Shown here: piece after piece, positions 24,054 to 36,505 of the stretch | Layout: each line of letters starts with the position of its first letter | Position numbering within the stretch: the first letter of the stretch is position 1 | Source: Rhodocollybia butyracea | Taxonomy: Eukaryota > Basidiomycota > Agaricomycetes > Agaricales > Omphalotaceae | Assembly: GCA_015501585.1 (NCBI GenBank) | Contig: JADNRY010000026.1 | Coordinates: forward strand, 340,276-404,275 | Length of the DNA stretch: 64,000 nt | Reading direction: 5' to 3' | Translations under genes and position numbers: made by a program | The notes under the pieces: model-generated | Database searches by the model: none | What the model was told of the DNA's origin: nothing | What the model saw: the letters and a program-made list of their open reading frames with translations, nothing else

Positions 24054-24496
24054 ACATTGCCTGTCGAGGTCTAGTTCCACCAGTTTCCCCACTTCCGGAG
24101 TCAAGCTCTACATTAATTTGGGGAGGAGGAGGAGGTAGTAACAAATATAGAGAATGATGCACTGAAAGTTATTCCAAATGGAGACAACTTATAGACAATC
24201 ATAAACGCGCCCTGTATTGTGAAAGTTTACCAGAAATTTGAAGCGGTGTGTATAGTTCAGATTCTAAATCATAAATCACACCAGGTATGACAAAACAAGC
24301 TGCGAGGTATGGTCACCCTGCCAGAGAAGCAGGAATCAACATGTCAAACTAGGTTTTTCGAAAAACGCTAGTAGGTACCAGCAGATTGGGAAGTTAAGAA
24401 CCATGAAATTTATCAAAATCCCAATTCTGCTTGATGAAGACGAGTGGATGACTTCCCGTAAGGTTTAAGTGTTTGACAAAAAGTGATCAATCATTA

Positions 24497-25436
24497 AGAT
24501 GGCCCGCCAAGAAGTGCTCCCCATCAGGAAGTACAACCCTTCAAGATAAACCTTAAAATGATGTGTTCCCGTGCGGTAATGGCTTAGAGTATCTTTTGAG
24601 CAATACCTAAATGTACTATGATGATTCATTCTGTGTCCTCAATTGGGATACAAGTTCTAGGAAATTATCAGAACAGGGGGCTGAACATCAAGCACGCCGC
24701 ACCATTGGTGTGATATTTGCCATCAAACAGCCAGGAACACCAAGAATATTTATAGAAAGTAGAAAAAAGATAGTATATACTTTTGAAGGATAATCTAAAA
24801 ACCTTATATCTCAATTTTTATGAGAATTTATGGAGTATCCATGTAATGAGTAGGAAAGTCGTAGACCAGAGTACCTTAGCGAGACAAATCATGGCGCGCG
24901 CGGCTTTACCGTTGAGTGGAATTTGCATTACTGATGTGTGACTGATGAGTTGCACTTCTTGACTTTTGCTCGGACATTGCCCGACACAGGCTATAAAATA
25001 TCTAAAAATACAGAATTCACAACAAGGGATATTTAGGGATCCGCATCGTAACCTTATACGGTTACGGCCGTACCAATATAACCCGTAAAATTCATAAAAA
25101 TAGGTCCTTACGGTACAGCCGCTGGCACCCGTATACCCGTATACGGCACGTTATATCTCAGGCTGAAGGGTCCCAGCCAGTATCAATCATGCAAAACTAT
25201 CTTGAAGCTCACCAGCATATGGCTGACTGAGTGCCAAAAATCTGGCTTTATGGGTACCCGTATAGCAACCGTATAAATATGACCGTAAAAGTGTCCACAG
25301 ACCTGGGACACCTTTTACGGTACGATTACGGCGTGAATCCCTAGCCCGGTTATTGTGTACTAGCAATTGATCTATGTCCTCAGATCTGTGAGTCATTAGT
25401 CCTTGTGAAGTTATTAAATTTTTTAGTGAGCCATAG
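24497..25436. mobile_element. TA-inserting MITE B, copy 2
   Basis: Inverted copy of 11358-11972, with CCGCCAAGAAGTGC on the left and CCATAG on the right, flanked by TA (24495-24496, 25437-25438). The left end has decayed to AGATGG. It is longer because of the nested element at 25036-25341. Confidence 0.75.
25036..25341. mobile_element. TA-inserting MITE C nested in MITE B
   Basis: 306 bp with imperfect ends GGGATCCGCATCGTAACC and CGATTACGGCGTGAATCCC, TA on both sides (25034-25035, 25342-25343). The interior repeats TACGG/CCGTA motifs. Copy 1 of MITE B lacks this sequence, which confirms the insertion. Confidence 0.8.
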
Positions 25437-25438
25437 TA

Positions 25439-26902
25439 AGCGAGCTGCGCGATCATTGAAGACATGGTTTGAAATTTATCACCGGTCAAGATCACAGAGC
25501 CTCGGGACCTCCCTGTAAAGTTGTGTAAACGGGTTTTTGTATCTAATAATGGTTGGCTATCATTTTCACCGCATGGCCTCTTCAATGAGGTGATATAGGC
25601 CAGAAACTGTGACAATAAACAAGCAGAACCTCACAAGATGGAGAACTGCATCCACTTACCAAGGACTTGTGCAAACTTGGGCTGTCCTATTTTCTCAAAA
25701 ATAGTGACCGTCTCCAACCTTGTCTCCAGCAGTACCCTCCCATTGACTGCCAAACACCCGGGTACACAAACAAGCAAGGTGGATTGCGTTGATGTCATGG
25801 ACATGGTGTTACAGCTTTTATAAATTGTCACATTGCCGATTCCATTGGCTCAAGTTTCTAAATCGCGCAGATTTCGCATCAACCGCCTTGTATCTTCCCA
25901 GATTTAGTTCACCTTGATTTATAGAAGGAAGGTTTAATTGAACGACTGTGCAAACCACTATGGCCAGGAATACTTAACTTTATTTTTTGGCCATAAGAAA
26001 AAATTTCCGCCTTCCCCCCTCTCTAGGCCCCTTATATAGAGATTTTTTACCACCCCTTAGCGCCGGCATCTCCGGCACACAGTATTGGCTAGCCCAGACA
26101 TCACCTACAGGTCCTACTCTAGATTTAGACATAGTGTTTGGACCATTCCTTAACCATAATATGAAGATCAGTGTAGCATTATGACTCAATCAGCTCTACT
26201 AGGAGCAGCATGAAGAGCTCTAAAAATGCTCAGACTTAGTGTACTGTGTTTGGCCTGTTGACATGTTGTAGCTTCATTTTTTTTAATGGGTTATCCCTAA
26301 TTTTCCATCAGAACAGCATATAAAGCAGGTATAGACCACCCAAACACCGCACGCTGGGAGACCACAATGTAGGGTCAAACTTCATCTGCAAAACCCAGAG
26401 CAGCGCAAAGTGCCCTACAATGAGTACCCTTGCTCTGAGATGCACCTGTATAGCCCTACTATTCACTTGTCTACAAGGGATTGAACCATGGTGTCAACCC
26501 CTTCATCACCAAAACCTAACATCTCTGGAACCTATCTGGAAAGGAGTCCCAGACCCGGTGGATTTAGGGAATCTGGGAGGTCAGGAATCATTCTGTTAAA
26601 AATCTGGATCCCATCTGGTATGTTTAGGCAATCTAGAATCTCTCATCCATTCTGGAAGTTCTGGATTGAAATTCCAGATTGGATGAGAGTTTCCATGAAT
26701 CCCAGATTGGATGGCAACTACCATGAGTCCCAGATTAGATAATAGATAACGACTGCCCGGACTCACAGATTGGGTGAGAATTACCACAAGTCCCAGAATG
26801 GGATAAGAAATACACAAACGTCGAGGTTGGACAAGAAGTCTCAGATAACCATACTCTGATTTGACCTATTACAATGGCTATGATAGCAACAATAGTACAG
26901 TA
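25439..26902. other. Intergenic, no gene seen
   Basis: No coding region is supported. A degenerate array of about 28-bp units (CCAGATTGGATGAGAG type) lies at about 26671-26820. Confidence 0.5.
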
Positions 26903-26997
26903 CATCAGGAAAAGCACTCTGGGCTCAGGTGGACTTAAGGTTCACTTAAGTTTGAAGATTTGCAAAGGCTTCACCTGAGCACCCCAGGGTGCCCCAG
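26903..26997. mobile_element. CATCAGG-like MITE end, possibly cut by Copia-2
   Basis: Starts CATCAGGAAAAGCACTCTGG after a TA, like the CATCAGG family, then diverges. It runs into the Copia-2 5' LTR. No matching right terminus was found beyond 44207, so it may be a truncated relative. Confidence 0.4.
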
Positions 26998-27887
26998 TGT
27001 TGAAACTAGATTACCGCTTATGAGTCGTATCTAATCAGTAATGTGAGTCGACTAGATGCACTTGGTATATGATCGATGAACTGTCAATATATGCTATGTT
27101 GAAACTCACCCTCAAACACTAGACGCAGCCTCTAGGCAGGTTCGTATAGATGTAGTCAATTATGCCATTTGCTATTAGTCTTATGATACATAGCTTGTAT
27201 GCTGCCTTGCAGTACCTATGAACAATACCTATAGAATTACCATACTGCATCAGGAAAAGCTGTTTTTGCCTAGGTGACCCAGGGTGGCCTAAAGCAAACT
27301 AGGTGACCTATGAGTCCTATGGCATCCTAGGAATTTGGGCTCGTCCCTTGCCAGTCAAGGCTCTTGAGGATTCCCCAGGGTATCCTAGGTTATCCTAGGA
27401 AGCCCCAGAGAAACTCCAGGTCAACTTTGGGAACACCTGGGCAAGCCTGGGCAGACCTAGGCTTGCCCTGGGTTTGCCTAGGATACCCTAGGAAATCCTC
27501 AAGAGCCTTGACTGGCAAGGGACAAGCCCAAATTCCTAGGATGCCATAGGATTCATAGGTCACCTAGTTTGCTTGGGGCCACTCTGGGGCCACCTAGGCA
27601 AAAACAGCTTTTCCTGATGTGACTCCATCTTCTAGGGTACATTATGCACATGTATATGCACTATGTTTAGCAGTATGACTCAAGTAGACTCATACATTGT
27701 TATAGGGTTTATTATATTCTGTAGTATAAATACTGTAGATATTTTCCTGTAACAATAACCAAGAATCCTACTATTCATCTGGACACTTGTTCTGCTCTCA
27801 ACAAGCACTCTTATATCTCCTGTAACCTCCACACACTCTAAGGTGAGTATGCTGTCAACCTTGTGTTGACTGACCGCTGTTCCTACA
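26998..27887 (+). repeat. Copia-2 5' LTR, carrying a MITE
   Basis: 890 bp. After removing 373 bp of MITE and a 2-bp duplication it is 515 bp, against 516 bp for the 3' LTR. By eye there are about a dozen base differences between the two LTRs. Confidence 0.93.
27248..27620. mobile_element. CATCAGG-family MITE, copy 3 (in Copia-2 LTR)
   Basis: 373-bp palindromic element, termini CATCAGGAAAAGC and GCTTTTCCTGATG. The 3' LTR (CCATACTGACTCC near 43936) is the empty site. Only TG was duplicated (27246-27247, 27621-27622). Confidence 0.95.
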
Positions 27888-27903
27888 GGTTATGGGCCCT
27901 GGA
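27888..27903 (+). other. Copia-2 primer binding site
   Basis: GGTTATGGGCCCTGG follows the LTR directly and complements the anticodon arm of initiator tRNA-Met (C33 type). It is the same primer logic as in Copia-1. Confidence 0.75.
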
Positions 27904-28567
27904 TTGCTTCAACACATGTTGTGCCCTCCATTGTGCTTACTGCATTTGGTTAGACAGTGTTCAATGAACATCCAACGCTCATTCCTGGAGTGTACAAAGT
28001 TCGTGTGTTGTGCATAGCTGGTCATGGTACATGGTAACATTCATGGATCGCATTTCTCTCCATTCCTGCATTGTTCAAAAATATACATGACTTTGCACAC
28101 TGACACACACAGGTATTTACATAGGCACCTGATGATTGAATGAATTGTTTAAGGGCTTTGCTGTGATGGCATTCCCTTTAGGTTTTATTCCCTGCCAGGT
28201 AGACCTGGGTCCCCGCTATAATAGCCATAAAAGTGTTCATGTGCATCCGCTGGCAAACTGTGAATGATCATTGGGTTCTTGGCCTTCATAGAATAATTGT
28301 ACATACACATTACCTACCTGCTGCTTGCCTTAAGTTCTTCACATGCTGAAGGGATACTGTTCAATTGTGCTGCAAAGCACATCTGAATGTTGACTGAACG
28401 CATATTCTTGGCATTCAGTTACCCTATTTGTGTTCCAATCAACTTAAGTGACTGAGTCCAAATTGGAATGATCGATCAGTGGATGGAAAATGGATGGATA
28501 ATTATATGCGATCAACACTGAAAACACTTGTCACAGGTTTCCAACTTTGTTGTTGTGATCTGAGTTC
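27904..28567 (+). other. Copia-2 leader
   Basis: Non-coding stretch between primer site and gag. No separate feature seen. A CTTTTTCTAG just before the gag ATG could be a splice acceptor. Confidence 0.4.
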
Positions 28568-28627
28568 ATGACTTGTGGAAGCATGTCACTGACTGTTGCT
28601 CTACTTTTTCTAGAACCCTATCAAAAC

Positions 28628-29794
28628 ATGTCTCTCTCCAACTTATCCAGTGTTCCTCTCCTCACTGGGGCTAACTACCCCTCTTGGTCTGGCTCAATGA
28701 CTGCACTCCTTAGAGCCTCTTGTTGCTGGTCTGTTGTTTGTGGCCGTTCCACTCAACCTGTCCGCCAATATCGCAAAGCTACTGCCAATGAAGTCAAAGC
28801 TGGCACCCACAAGACCAACAAAGATGTGGATATCACCACCGCCGAGTGACAGAAAGAGATTGACGACTGGGACAACCTTGATGACCAAGCCATGGGCTTA
28901 ATTGCCTCTGACTTCCTGACGACATCAGAGCACTGTCCTGAAGGATAAAGCATATGAAACCTGGGCTGAAATCAAAAAGATCTATGGAAAACCGGCTCTG
29001 CTGGCACTTTTGGCATCTTTAAAGAGGCCATTAACTTCCAATTGATGGAAGAGCTGATCCCCCTTAGCCTTGGCTTCATTGACATCAACCTTCTCCCGCC
29101 TTGACGGCTCCGGTCCCGAACCAGTAAAAGCTATGATGCTCTTGGCCGCTCTTCCTACCCAATGGGATAGTCTTGCAATGACAATCCTTTCTCGAGATGC
29201 TACTCTCCTTACTCCATCCAACATCATGCCAATTATTCAGGACAAGTACCGCCGCCGCCAATCCAAAACTACCTCTCTTGCGGCCTGCATCTCCGGCGTC
29301 AAACGTCAATCTGACTCCAAATCTTCTTGAATGATCAGAAAAAGAAGAAGGACACCAAGAAGGGAGCGCCTTACCCAGCTAGCAAACCTTCTAGCGACTC
29401 GTCCTCTTCTTCTGACAAAGACAAAAAGACACGCCATGGAAAGAAAGGAGGAAAAGGCAAAGAAAAGGCTCATGAATCGGCTGAAGTGGAGACTTTCAAT
29501 GTCTCTAATTTTGCCACCTGCCTTGCCTCGCGCATTAATGACAGCTTCCTCCGTGAAGCCTCCCATGACTCCATCCTTGACAGGATGAAGATTGAGGAAG
29601 TAGAAGTCAATCTCTCTGATCACCTCTGGCCTCAGACCAAAGTCAACATGGACATCAACGATTACAAGGAAATCTATGGCTCTGGAGACAAGCGCCTTAT
29701 TTTCTGCAAGCTTCCCTTAATATTTTTGAGGAAAAATTCAATGACCAATTGCACTCATTACAACAGATGTTCAATAATATGGCTGGAATATTGA
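28628..29794 (+). pseudogene. gag: Copia-2 gag
   Basis: Starts MSLSNLSSVPLLTGANYPSW, the classic Copia Gag opening. An in-frame TGA follows TTAE (28847-28849), where Trp would be usual. Frameshifts follow near 28930 and 29320, and recognisable pieces continue (AMMLLAALPTQWDSLAMTIL, then a Lys/Ser-rich tail). Gag would form the particle. No zinc knuckle is evident. Confidence 0.75.
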
Positions 29795-30146
29795 ATGGTC
29801 CAAATGGACATTATGTATCACATTCTCCACACTTCTTGAACTCTGTACCTCCTAGTAGTGAGGGTAAATTAAATAAAATGGTTTCCAATGATGTGCATGG
29901 TGCAAATAAGAACCTTAGTCAGACATTTAATACATGGCTGCTTGATTCCGGTGCATCTGGATATTTCACCCCTTATCGGCAAGACTTTGTGTCTTATAAA
30001 AAACTCACACATCCAATACCTGTCCAGACTGCTGACGAACAAAGGTCAACCTTTATTGGAGGTGCCGGAACAGTCTACATAAGGCATGACAACAGCGAAG
30101 GAAAAATCCTCATGTGTCATGCCCTAGGCATATACAGACTGCCAAC
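29749..30146 (+). pseudogene. Copia-2 protease, interrupted
   Basis: Contains the aspartic protease motif NTWLLDSGASGYFTP and the following QTADEQRSTFIGGAG. The frame is cut by the insert beginning at 30147, and its natural continuation (RLLSAGLLN, TGA, QGCYTTINVEKS) is found after 30995. Confidence 0.78.
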
Positions 30147-30986
30147 GTTTCCTGCTTACCATTACATAACCCGCTTCCGCCGCATTTCCGGTTCCGATAC
30201 ACTTCCACTTTGCTTCCGTTTTACTTTTTCCTTCACTGTACACTTTCTATGATCCCGTCGATCCATTCTCCATCATTCTTACAATCATACATATGCTTTA
30301 TGCTCATCCCGCCGCTTCCGCTTATGTTCATTGTTGTCTTTCATCCCTTGTACTTCTTTTGGCTATTCTTGTCTTTTCTACTCTCAGATTATTACCTATT
30401 GCTACTCCGGTCCTCGAGTACCCTTTATATAGTTCCGTACCATGTCAAGTACAGTAGATTGGAAATATTGCTTAACCCCTTGACTCGTGTGCTCTTGTGT
30501 GTTCTGGTTTCTCGCTTTATCTGTTTCTTTAACTCTGTTTCTTCACTCCATCGTTTTCACAACCTCTGCAATCTACTATCATCTATTTGGTTCCGCTCTG
30601 TTTGCACCACATCAGGTCAGCTACCGCTTGACCTTCCGCTTCCGCTCATATTGCTATCAAAGCCGCTTGCACTTAGTGGGTCCTACCCTTCGAGTCGGAA
30701 ACTCATCTACTCTTAGGCTTACTCGCCAAGTTCATTCTATTGCCTGTACGGACCTGCCGTCCTTACATTAGTCCCTTGGACAATCCCGACACGAGTCTTA
30801 CATCCCATAGGCACTTCGGAACCATTCTACACTCACATCCTTTCACATCTCAAACCAACTTTCCCAGTTCGGCTGAACGACGGCAGTACGGAGCGTATCC
30901 GCACTTTGGTTTCCAGGTTTGTAACCCGCGCTCGAAGGATTCCGCCTAGATCCTTACATCATGACTAAGTTACACCCAGTGTTTTA
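30147..30986 (+). mobile_element. LTR-like insertion, 840 bp
   Basis: Pyrimidine-rich, non-coding, with a TATA-like TTTATATAG near 30424. It interrupts the Copia-2 protease between LPT and RLLSAG. CCAAC is found at both junctions (30142-30146, 30987-30991) and may be the target duplication. The termini are not the usual TG/CA, so the solo-LTR reading is tentative. Confidence 0.5.
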
Positions 30987-31104
30987 CCAACCGCATTGCA
31001 CACACCGACTTCTATCTGCTGGTTTATTAAATTGACAAGGTTGTTACACAACTATTAATGTTGAAAAATCAGTTATTCGTAAGACGGATGATGACTCAAT
31101 AATC

Positions 31105-32217
31105 ATGAGCTTATATCCCAATAACAGCACGGATAATATTCACTGGCTAAAGGCTGATGTAGTGAAATCTGAGATAGGCATGATATCATCTCCTAATGAT
31201 TTTAACACCTGGCATAACCGTTTTGCGCGTCCCAGTGATGTCGTATTACGCAACGCTCCTGGAAATGTCAACGGACTACCTAAGTTGTTGATACCAGATA
31301 AAGAATCTCCATGCAAAGGTTGCGCACTTGGAAAGGCTGCCTCCAAAGCATATCCTAAGTCCAAGAAACGAGCATCCAATCCTATGGATTTAATTCACGC
31401 AGATTTGGTTGAAATTCCAACCGTCTCTTATCATAAATTTAAATTTGTGATCACTCTGCTGGATGACTGGTCTTCTCATGCTACTTCAATCATGCTGCAA
31501 CAAAAATCAGAAGCGTTTCAAGCCTTCAAGGATTTCAAATCTTGGGCTGAAAAACAAACTGGATGCAAACTTGTGCGTTTCTGCATTGATCGAGGGGGAG
31601 AACTTATCTCAAAGGAATTTACTTCCTTTCTCAAGTCTGAGGGTATTGATATTCAAATGTCCGAACCTTATGTTCATCAACAGAATGGTAGAGCGGAACG
31701 TATCAACCATACACTCATGGAAATATCCGAAGCCATGCAACACCATGCATGCTGCCCGGAGTCCTGGTGGCAATTTTCATATTCCACAGGAGTACATGTG
31801 TACAACCGCACACTGATCCGTCGATTGAACTGGAAGACACCAATTGAAGGTTTTCTCAAAAAGAAGCCTGATGTCTCGTACTTCAGAACCTTTGGCTGTG
31901 GTGCTTATGTCTTTATTCCTATTGACAAGTGAAAAAATAAACAATCTTCACACTCTGAAGCAATGACTTTCATTGGATATGACCAAGGAAGCAAAGGATA
32001 CCTATTCATGCATAGCAATAATTCCGTAGTGCATGCTGCACAAGCAACTTTCTATGAGAAATGGTTTCCATGGTGCAAATTTGAATCTGATTCTGGAGTA
32101 AAACCCGCTATACCAGTTGCCCCCACGCCTGTGAAACCTTCGCAACCTTCAAATGGTAATGATGCAGACATTCCATTTGATCCGGACACTGCCAGTACCT
32201 CAGTATATTACCTCTGA
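31105..32217 (+). pseudogene. Copia-2 integrase
   Basis: GAG-pre-integrase zinc part (WHNRFARPSD, CKGCALGKA), then the catalytic core with HADLVE, FCIDRGGEL and HQQNGRAERINHTL. An in-frame TGA at 31930-31932 precedes the rest of the C-terminal part (AMTFIGYDQGSKGYLF) in the same frame. The protein would insert the cDNA. The reading ends where the 10-kb insert begins. Confidence 0.85.
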
Positions 32218-33979
32218 AAAAGGGATAGAAGTATAATATATTTTTCCCCTGAATTTTAACAAATTTTTCCAATGAAAAAGAGTGAATATTGCCCTGGAAA
32301 TAGGCATGGGAAAATAAGTACTTTTTCGGCGGCTATTTCGCCCGAAATAGGGCGCTAAATATACCATCAATTTCGGCCGATTTACTGTAGCGCTAACGTG
32401 GGTAACTAAGCTTAGACAACTCTTAGAACTAAGTCAAGAGAAGCCTAGTTAGGTGTACAAGTGTACAAGGGAACCAGATGTGTATGTCCAAATCAATTAA
32501 CCAAAACCAAAACCAATACAACAAAACTAAGATTCTTCTAGGCAAACTCTGGCACTAGCTGCTGTGGCGCTGTAAAGTCCTCGACCAAAATCTGGGCCAA
32601 GCTACGATATTGTGAGTGAACTTAATCACTAGGAACTTGTACCACAATCTTAGTGGCTCGCCTAACTTCACAGGGAAGTCAACTAAGGAACCCTCACTCT
32701 GGAGCCAAATAATTCCTTACTAGAAACCGTCCCCTCTAAGGAAGCAACTAGATTTAAGGTTGATCTGGAGTTCGAGGGAACTCACACGCTCAAGACTCAA
32801 TCAGATTCTCAAGTGGGCCAAAGGAAGTTTGTGAAATTCTATTACAGGCCAAATTCTGCAGAGCAAGTAATATGACAGTAAATCAAACTCCTTGAAGAAA
32901 CTATCAGTCACTTTGCAGTAAAGCATCAAGACTGGCTAACAACTTCGTGAAGCAACTAACACTTCTCCGCGGGAACACGTAGAGAGGTGACCAGCTACTT
33001 ACTAGGTGAAGAAACTAACAACCGACTCACAGTTAAGTAGAGAAGCGTCACGCTACTAGTCCGGAGGATCTTCTACAGAGCTCACTTCTTAACATACAAT
33101 TCGAGGGAAAGATCCTCTGAGGTGAAGAAACCACAACCAATCTCAAACACTGAGGTGGTAAGTAACTTTGTAAAGTTTATTACTTTCTAAAGATAACCAA
33201 GTCAGGAGGCATCACGCTACTAGTCCCAAGGGGATGTTCTACGGAGCACTGGTCTTAGTAGTCAAGTTGAGGGCAAGAAACTTCGAGGTGAAGGAACACA
33301 ACCAATCTCGTACAGGGGAAGTGGCAAGTAACTTGTCTTATTGAATAAATATGTCTGGCTTATATACTGAGTAGAGTGAGTTTAATACAAAAAATAGATG
33401 AAACAGATTTGGAGAGAGACGGAAAGAGAGTGGAACAGAGGAATCTGGCTTGGAAAGGAAACTCCAGCCTATATATGGTACACACAATAAAGAAATAGTC
33501 CATTCTTGGATATATATCTATCTGAAGTAAAATATGATTTTGTGAGGATTAACATAGTTTTACAGTGTTTTGATCGGAGCGAGGTTTCTCTGATTACTCC
33601 ACAATTCTCCGGGGTCAGGAGTACCTTTAGGCTTCATGATCACTCACTGCCTGGTTTCCCTTGGGTGAGTTTCATTCTATTCCTCGGATAGTTCTGTCCA
33701 TCCTGAGTGTAATTAACATTCTCTCGAGAAGGCCTGTTGTCTACTACGACACCACTTATGATAGTCTCGAGCAACTGCGCTGAGTATGTACAAGTGGTTG
33801 ACTTCCCATATCAATTAAACATCCAATAAACCAAATGATGGATTTTCGTCAGAATTGGAAATGAGGTTTTTTGAAAATTTAATCAACTTATCATTCCCGT
33901 AAGACAAAAATGGCATTTGATTTGTCTTGACACCGCATTCGGCTAAGCTCAGTCACTTGCTGGCAGCCCACAATGCAAA
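32218..33979. other. Non-coding left part of the 10-kb insert
   Basis: No gene seen before the Harbinger transposase. Two diverged direct repeats of about 135 bp lie at about 33048-33180 and 33207-33340 (ACGCTACTAGTCC, then AACCAATCTC, then AAGTAACTT). The left terminus of the inserted element could not be fixed. Confidence 0.5.
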
Positions 33980-35309
33980 ATGGACTTAATTTCTCTCCTT
34001 TTGCAACAGCAGGAAGAAGACGATGATGAAGAGCATCAACTTAATCTGCTGGCTGTAGCTGGCCTAGTTTCTGGTGTGTTAGCACAGGAGACAGAACAAG
34101 TGCGCGTCGTAATCCCTCAGGTTTATATCTTACTTGGCCTCATCTTATGCCAAATCCACGGCTAGGATCGCCATGGATTCGTCTTTGGATGGGCCAACAA
34201 GATCGTGGCCTTATTACCACTATGGGATTTGATGTTCAATCATTTCGGTTCATATTGGAAGGTCCAGCACATTTTGCCGAGGTCTGGAATAACACGCCTA
34301 TTCCGCGAGGAGATGTGTCTTGTAATGGCAATCCTCGTTTGGGAGCACGTTCACTAGATGCAGCTGGTGCTCTAGGATTAACTCTGCACTATCTCGGATC
34401 TGCTATTCTGGAAGTACAACTCCAGCAGATATTCGCCATTGTTCCATCTGTGCTTAGCAGATATCTTGATTTTTCTCTCGATATCTTGCTTCAAGTGCTC
34501 CGTAAAATGAAGGCTGCTAGGATTACCTTACCACAGACTCATGCAGAATACCAGCATTATTCAGATTTAATCTCTGCTTGTCACTCACTCCTTGAAGGAG
34601 CCTTTGCAAGTATTGATGGCCTCTCACTTGCCGCTGAAGTCTCGGATGACCCGGAGATAGAAAATGCGACTTACAATGGTTGGAAGGCAGACCATTGCAT
34701 AACAAATGTGTTGATGTTCTCACCAGAAGGTACATATTAGCCCACTATACTTATACTACTAGACAAGTTAATTCATGTTCTCTGTACAAAGGTACCATTG
34801 TTGATGCTGTTTTAAATGCTCCTGGGAGTTGGCATGATGCTCGCACAGCCAAACCTATCTTTGACCGACTCCGTTCCCAAGTTCCAGATGGGTTCTATGT
34901 CATTTCCGACACTGCGTTTCCTCGTGGGCCAGTGTCTATCAAAGGAAAGATCAAAGCGCCTATGAAAGGTGGGGAACGGATTCCGTCAGACCCGGTAGAA
35001 CAGGATCATGTAATGCGCATCAACCGCCAGCTTTTATCTTTCCGGCAAACAGCTGAATGGGGGATGTGGACCATTCAAGGATCTTTTGGACGCCTTTGTG
35101 TACCCTTGGATATCAACAGTGGCTCTAACCGTCTTCGATTGCTTGAGATATGTTGTCGTCTATTCAATGTACGTTCAAACTGTGTTGGTATCAATCAAAT
35201 TTGTTCAGTCTATTTACCAACATGGAGAGAATCCGAGGACACAAAATTATGGGATGAACTAGGAGATATGATGTTTGGAGAAATTCGCTGGAAAGATAGA
35301 GTAGCTTGA
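33980..35309 (+). pseudogene. Harbinger-type DDE transposase
   Basis: PIF/Harbinger transposase (DDE_Tnp_4 type) that would cut and paste its element. After an acidic N-part (QQQEEDDDEEHQLNLL) come NPRLGSPWIRLWMGQQDRGL, the first Asp in FASIDGLSL, then an intron of about 65 bp near 34730-34795 leading into GTIVDAVLNAPGSWHDA, the second Asp in VISDTAFPRG and the Glu in AEWGMWTIQGSFGRL. The frame changes between 34100 and 34150 with no clear intron, so it is probably broken. It lies opposite the Myb-like partner gene, as expected for this superfamily. Confidence 0.82.
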
Positions 35310-36505
35310 TTTCATGTCCTACCCATTGAATAGTAACAATGTAAGCGTATTGTGTTATACTAATTAACATCTGTTTCGCTTCGAGGGGGATAACTCAACG
35401 TCGTAATACCCATCATCATTGGGCCAAATACTCAAAGTATCCCCTGCATCAAGCGCAGGAAGCTGCATAGCCATACTGGCCAGATCATCCAGAGTAACCC
35501 TTGATGTGGATGGAGGTTACCGTTGGTGTATCGTGCGGATCCAAAGGCTGCTGCAAGACAACATTCTCATTGACCGGAGGAGCCATGGGAGAAGTGGAGT
35601 AAGAAGAAGAAAAATTGTCTCTTGTGGGCCGGGGAGAACGAGAGTGCAATCGGTGATTTGAACGTGAATGATGCGATGAATATCGCGGGCTAGGTGAGTA
35701 ATGCAACCGATGAGGAGTGGGATTAGGTGAGCGAGACCATGAACGGGAATATGAATGGCGACTTGGAGACCGGAACCCTTGATGTCGACTGTGGCGGCGT
35801 GAACGTGAATAACTACTGTGATGGGTAGGACTTCCCCCAAACAGGAGTTGATTCATTTTCAGATCTGTCTCTGCCCTGTCAAGTTGGCGCTGAAGTTCAT
35901 TGCGCTCGTTCTGCGCAGTTGCAAGTTGATTCTGAACCGTCATGAGTTGATTTTGCATGTTTTGCAACATCAGCATCTGCATATTACCTGCAGATCGTTC
36001 TTCATCGCGCTGACGCTGAGTCTTGGGATCTAACGACAACGTCAACTTCTCCAGGAATGTATTGGCCTGGCTTTTCCGGGATGTGCGGGACGGTAACGTT
36101 GACGACAACGGAAGCTCTGTTCTCCAGCTCTTCGTGAGAACAGTCCCACCCTTGTCTTTCTTGTCTTTCTTCTTCTTCTCTGGAACCGCGGGTTCGACCT
36201 CTTCCTCTTCATCTGAAGATATGGAAACAACATCATCCTGCATGACACCGAGCTCGGATTTCTCGGTGATAGCAGCATCTACCTCGAGGGCATCAAGATA
36301 CATCTGGCGACGTTCGGCATCACCAGTGGGCTTTGTTTTACCCTTATTCACGATCTAGGTCGAGGTCACGGTGAGTAGTAGCTATTGAATATTTACTATG
36401 CACTCACATTATTGAACTTTGCAGTTAAAGTTTTGGTGGTACGTTCTGGATAATTATTCAATTTCGCCCACTTGTTATACTCCCCTGCCACTGCCTCCCA
36501 ACCTC

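Noticed and set aside
25187..25615. 142-aa minus-strand ORF
   Set aside because: Runs through MITE C and MITE B ends, so it is chance reading of repeats.
30114..30716. 200-aa Leu/Phe/Ser-rich ORF
   Set aside because: Arises from the pyrimidine-rich LTR-like insert joined to protease sequence; not a membrane protein.
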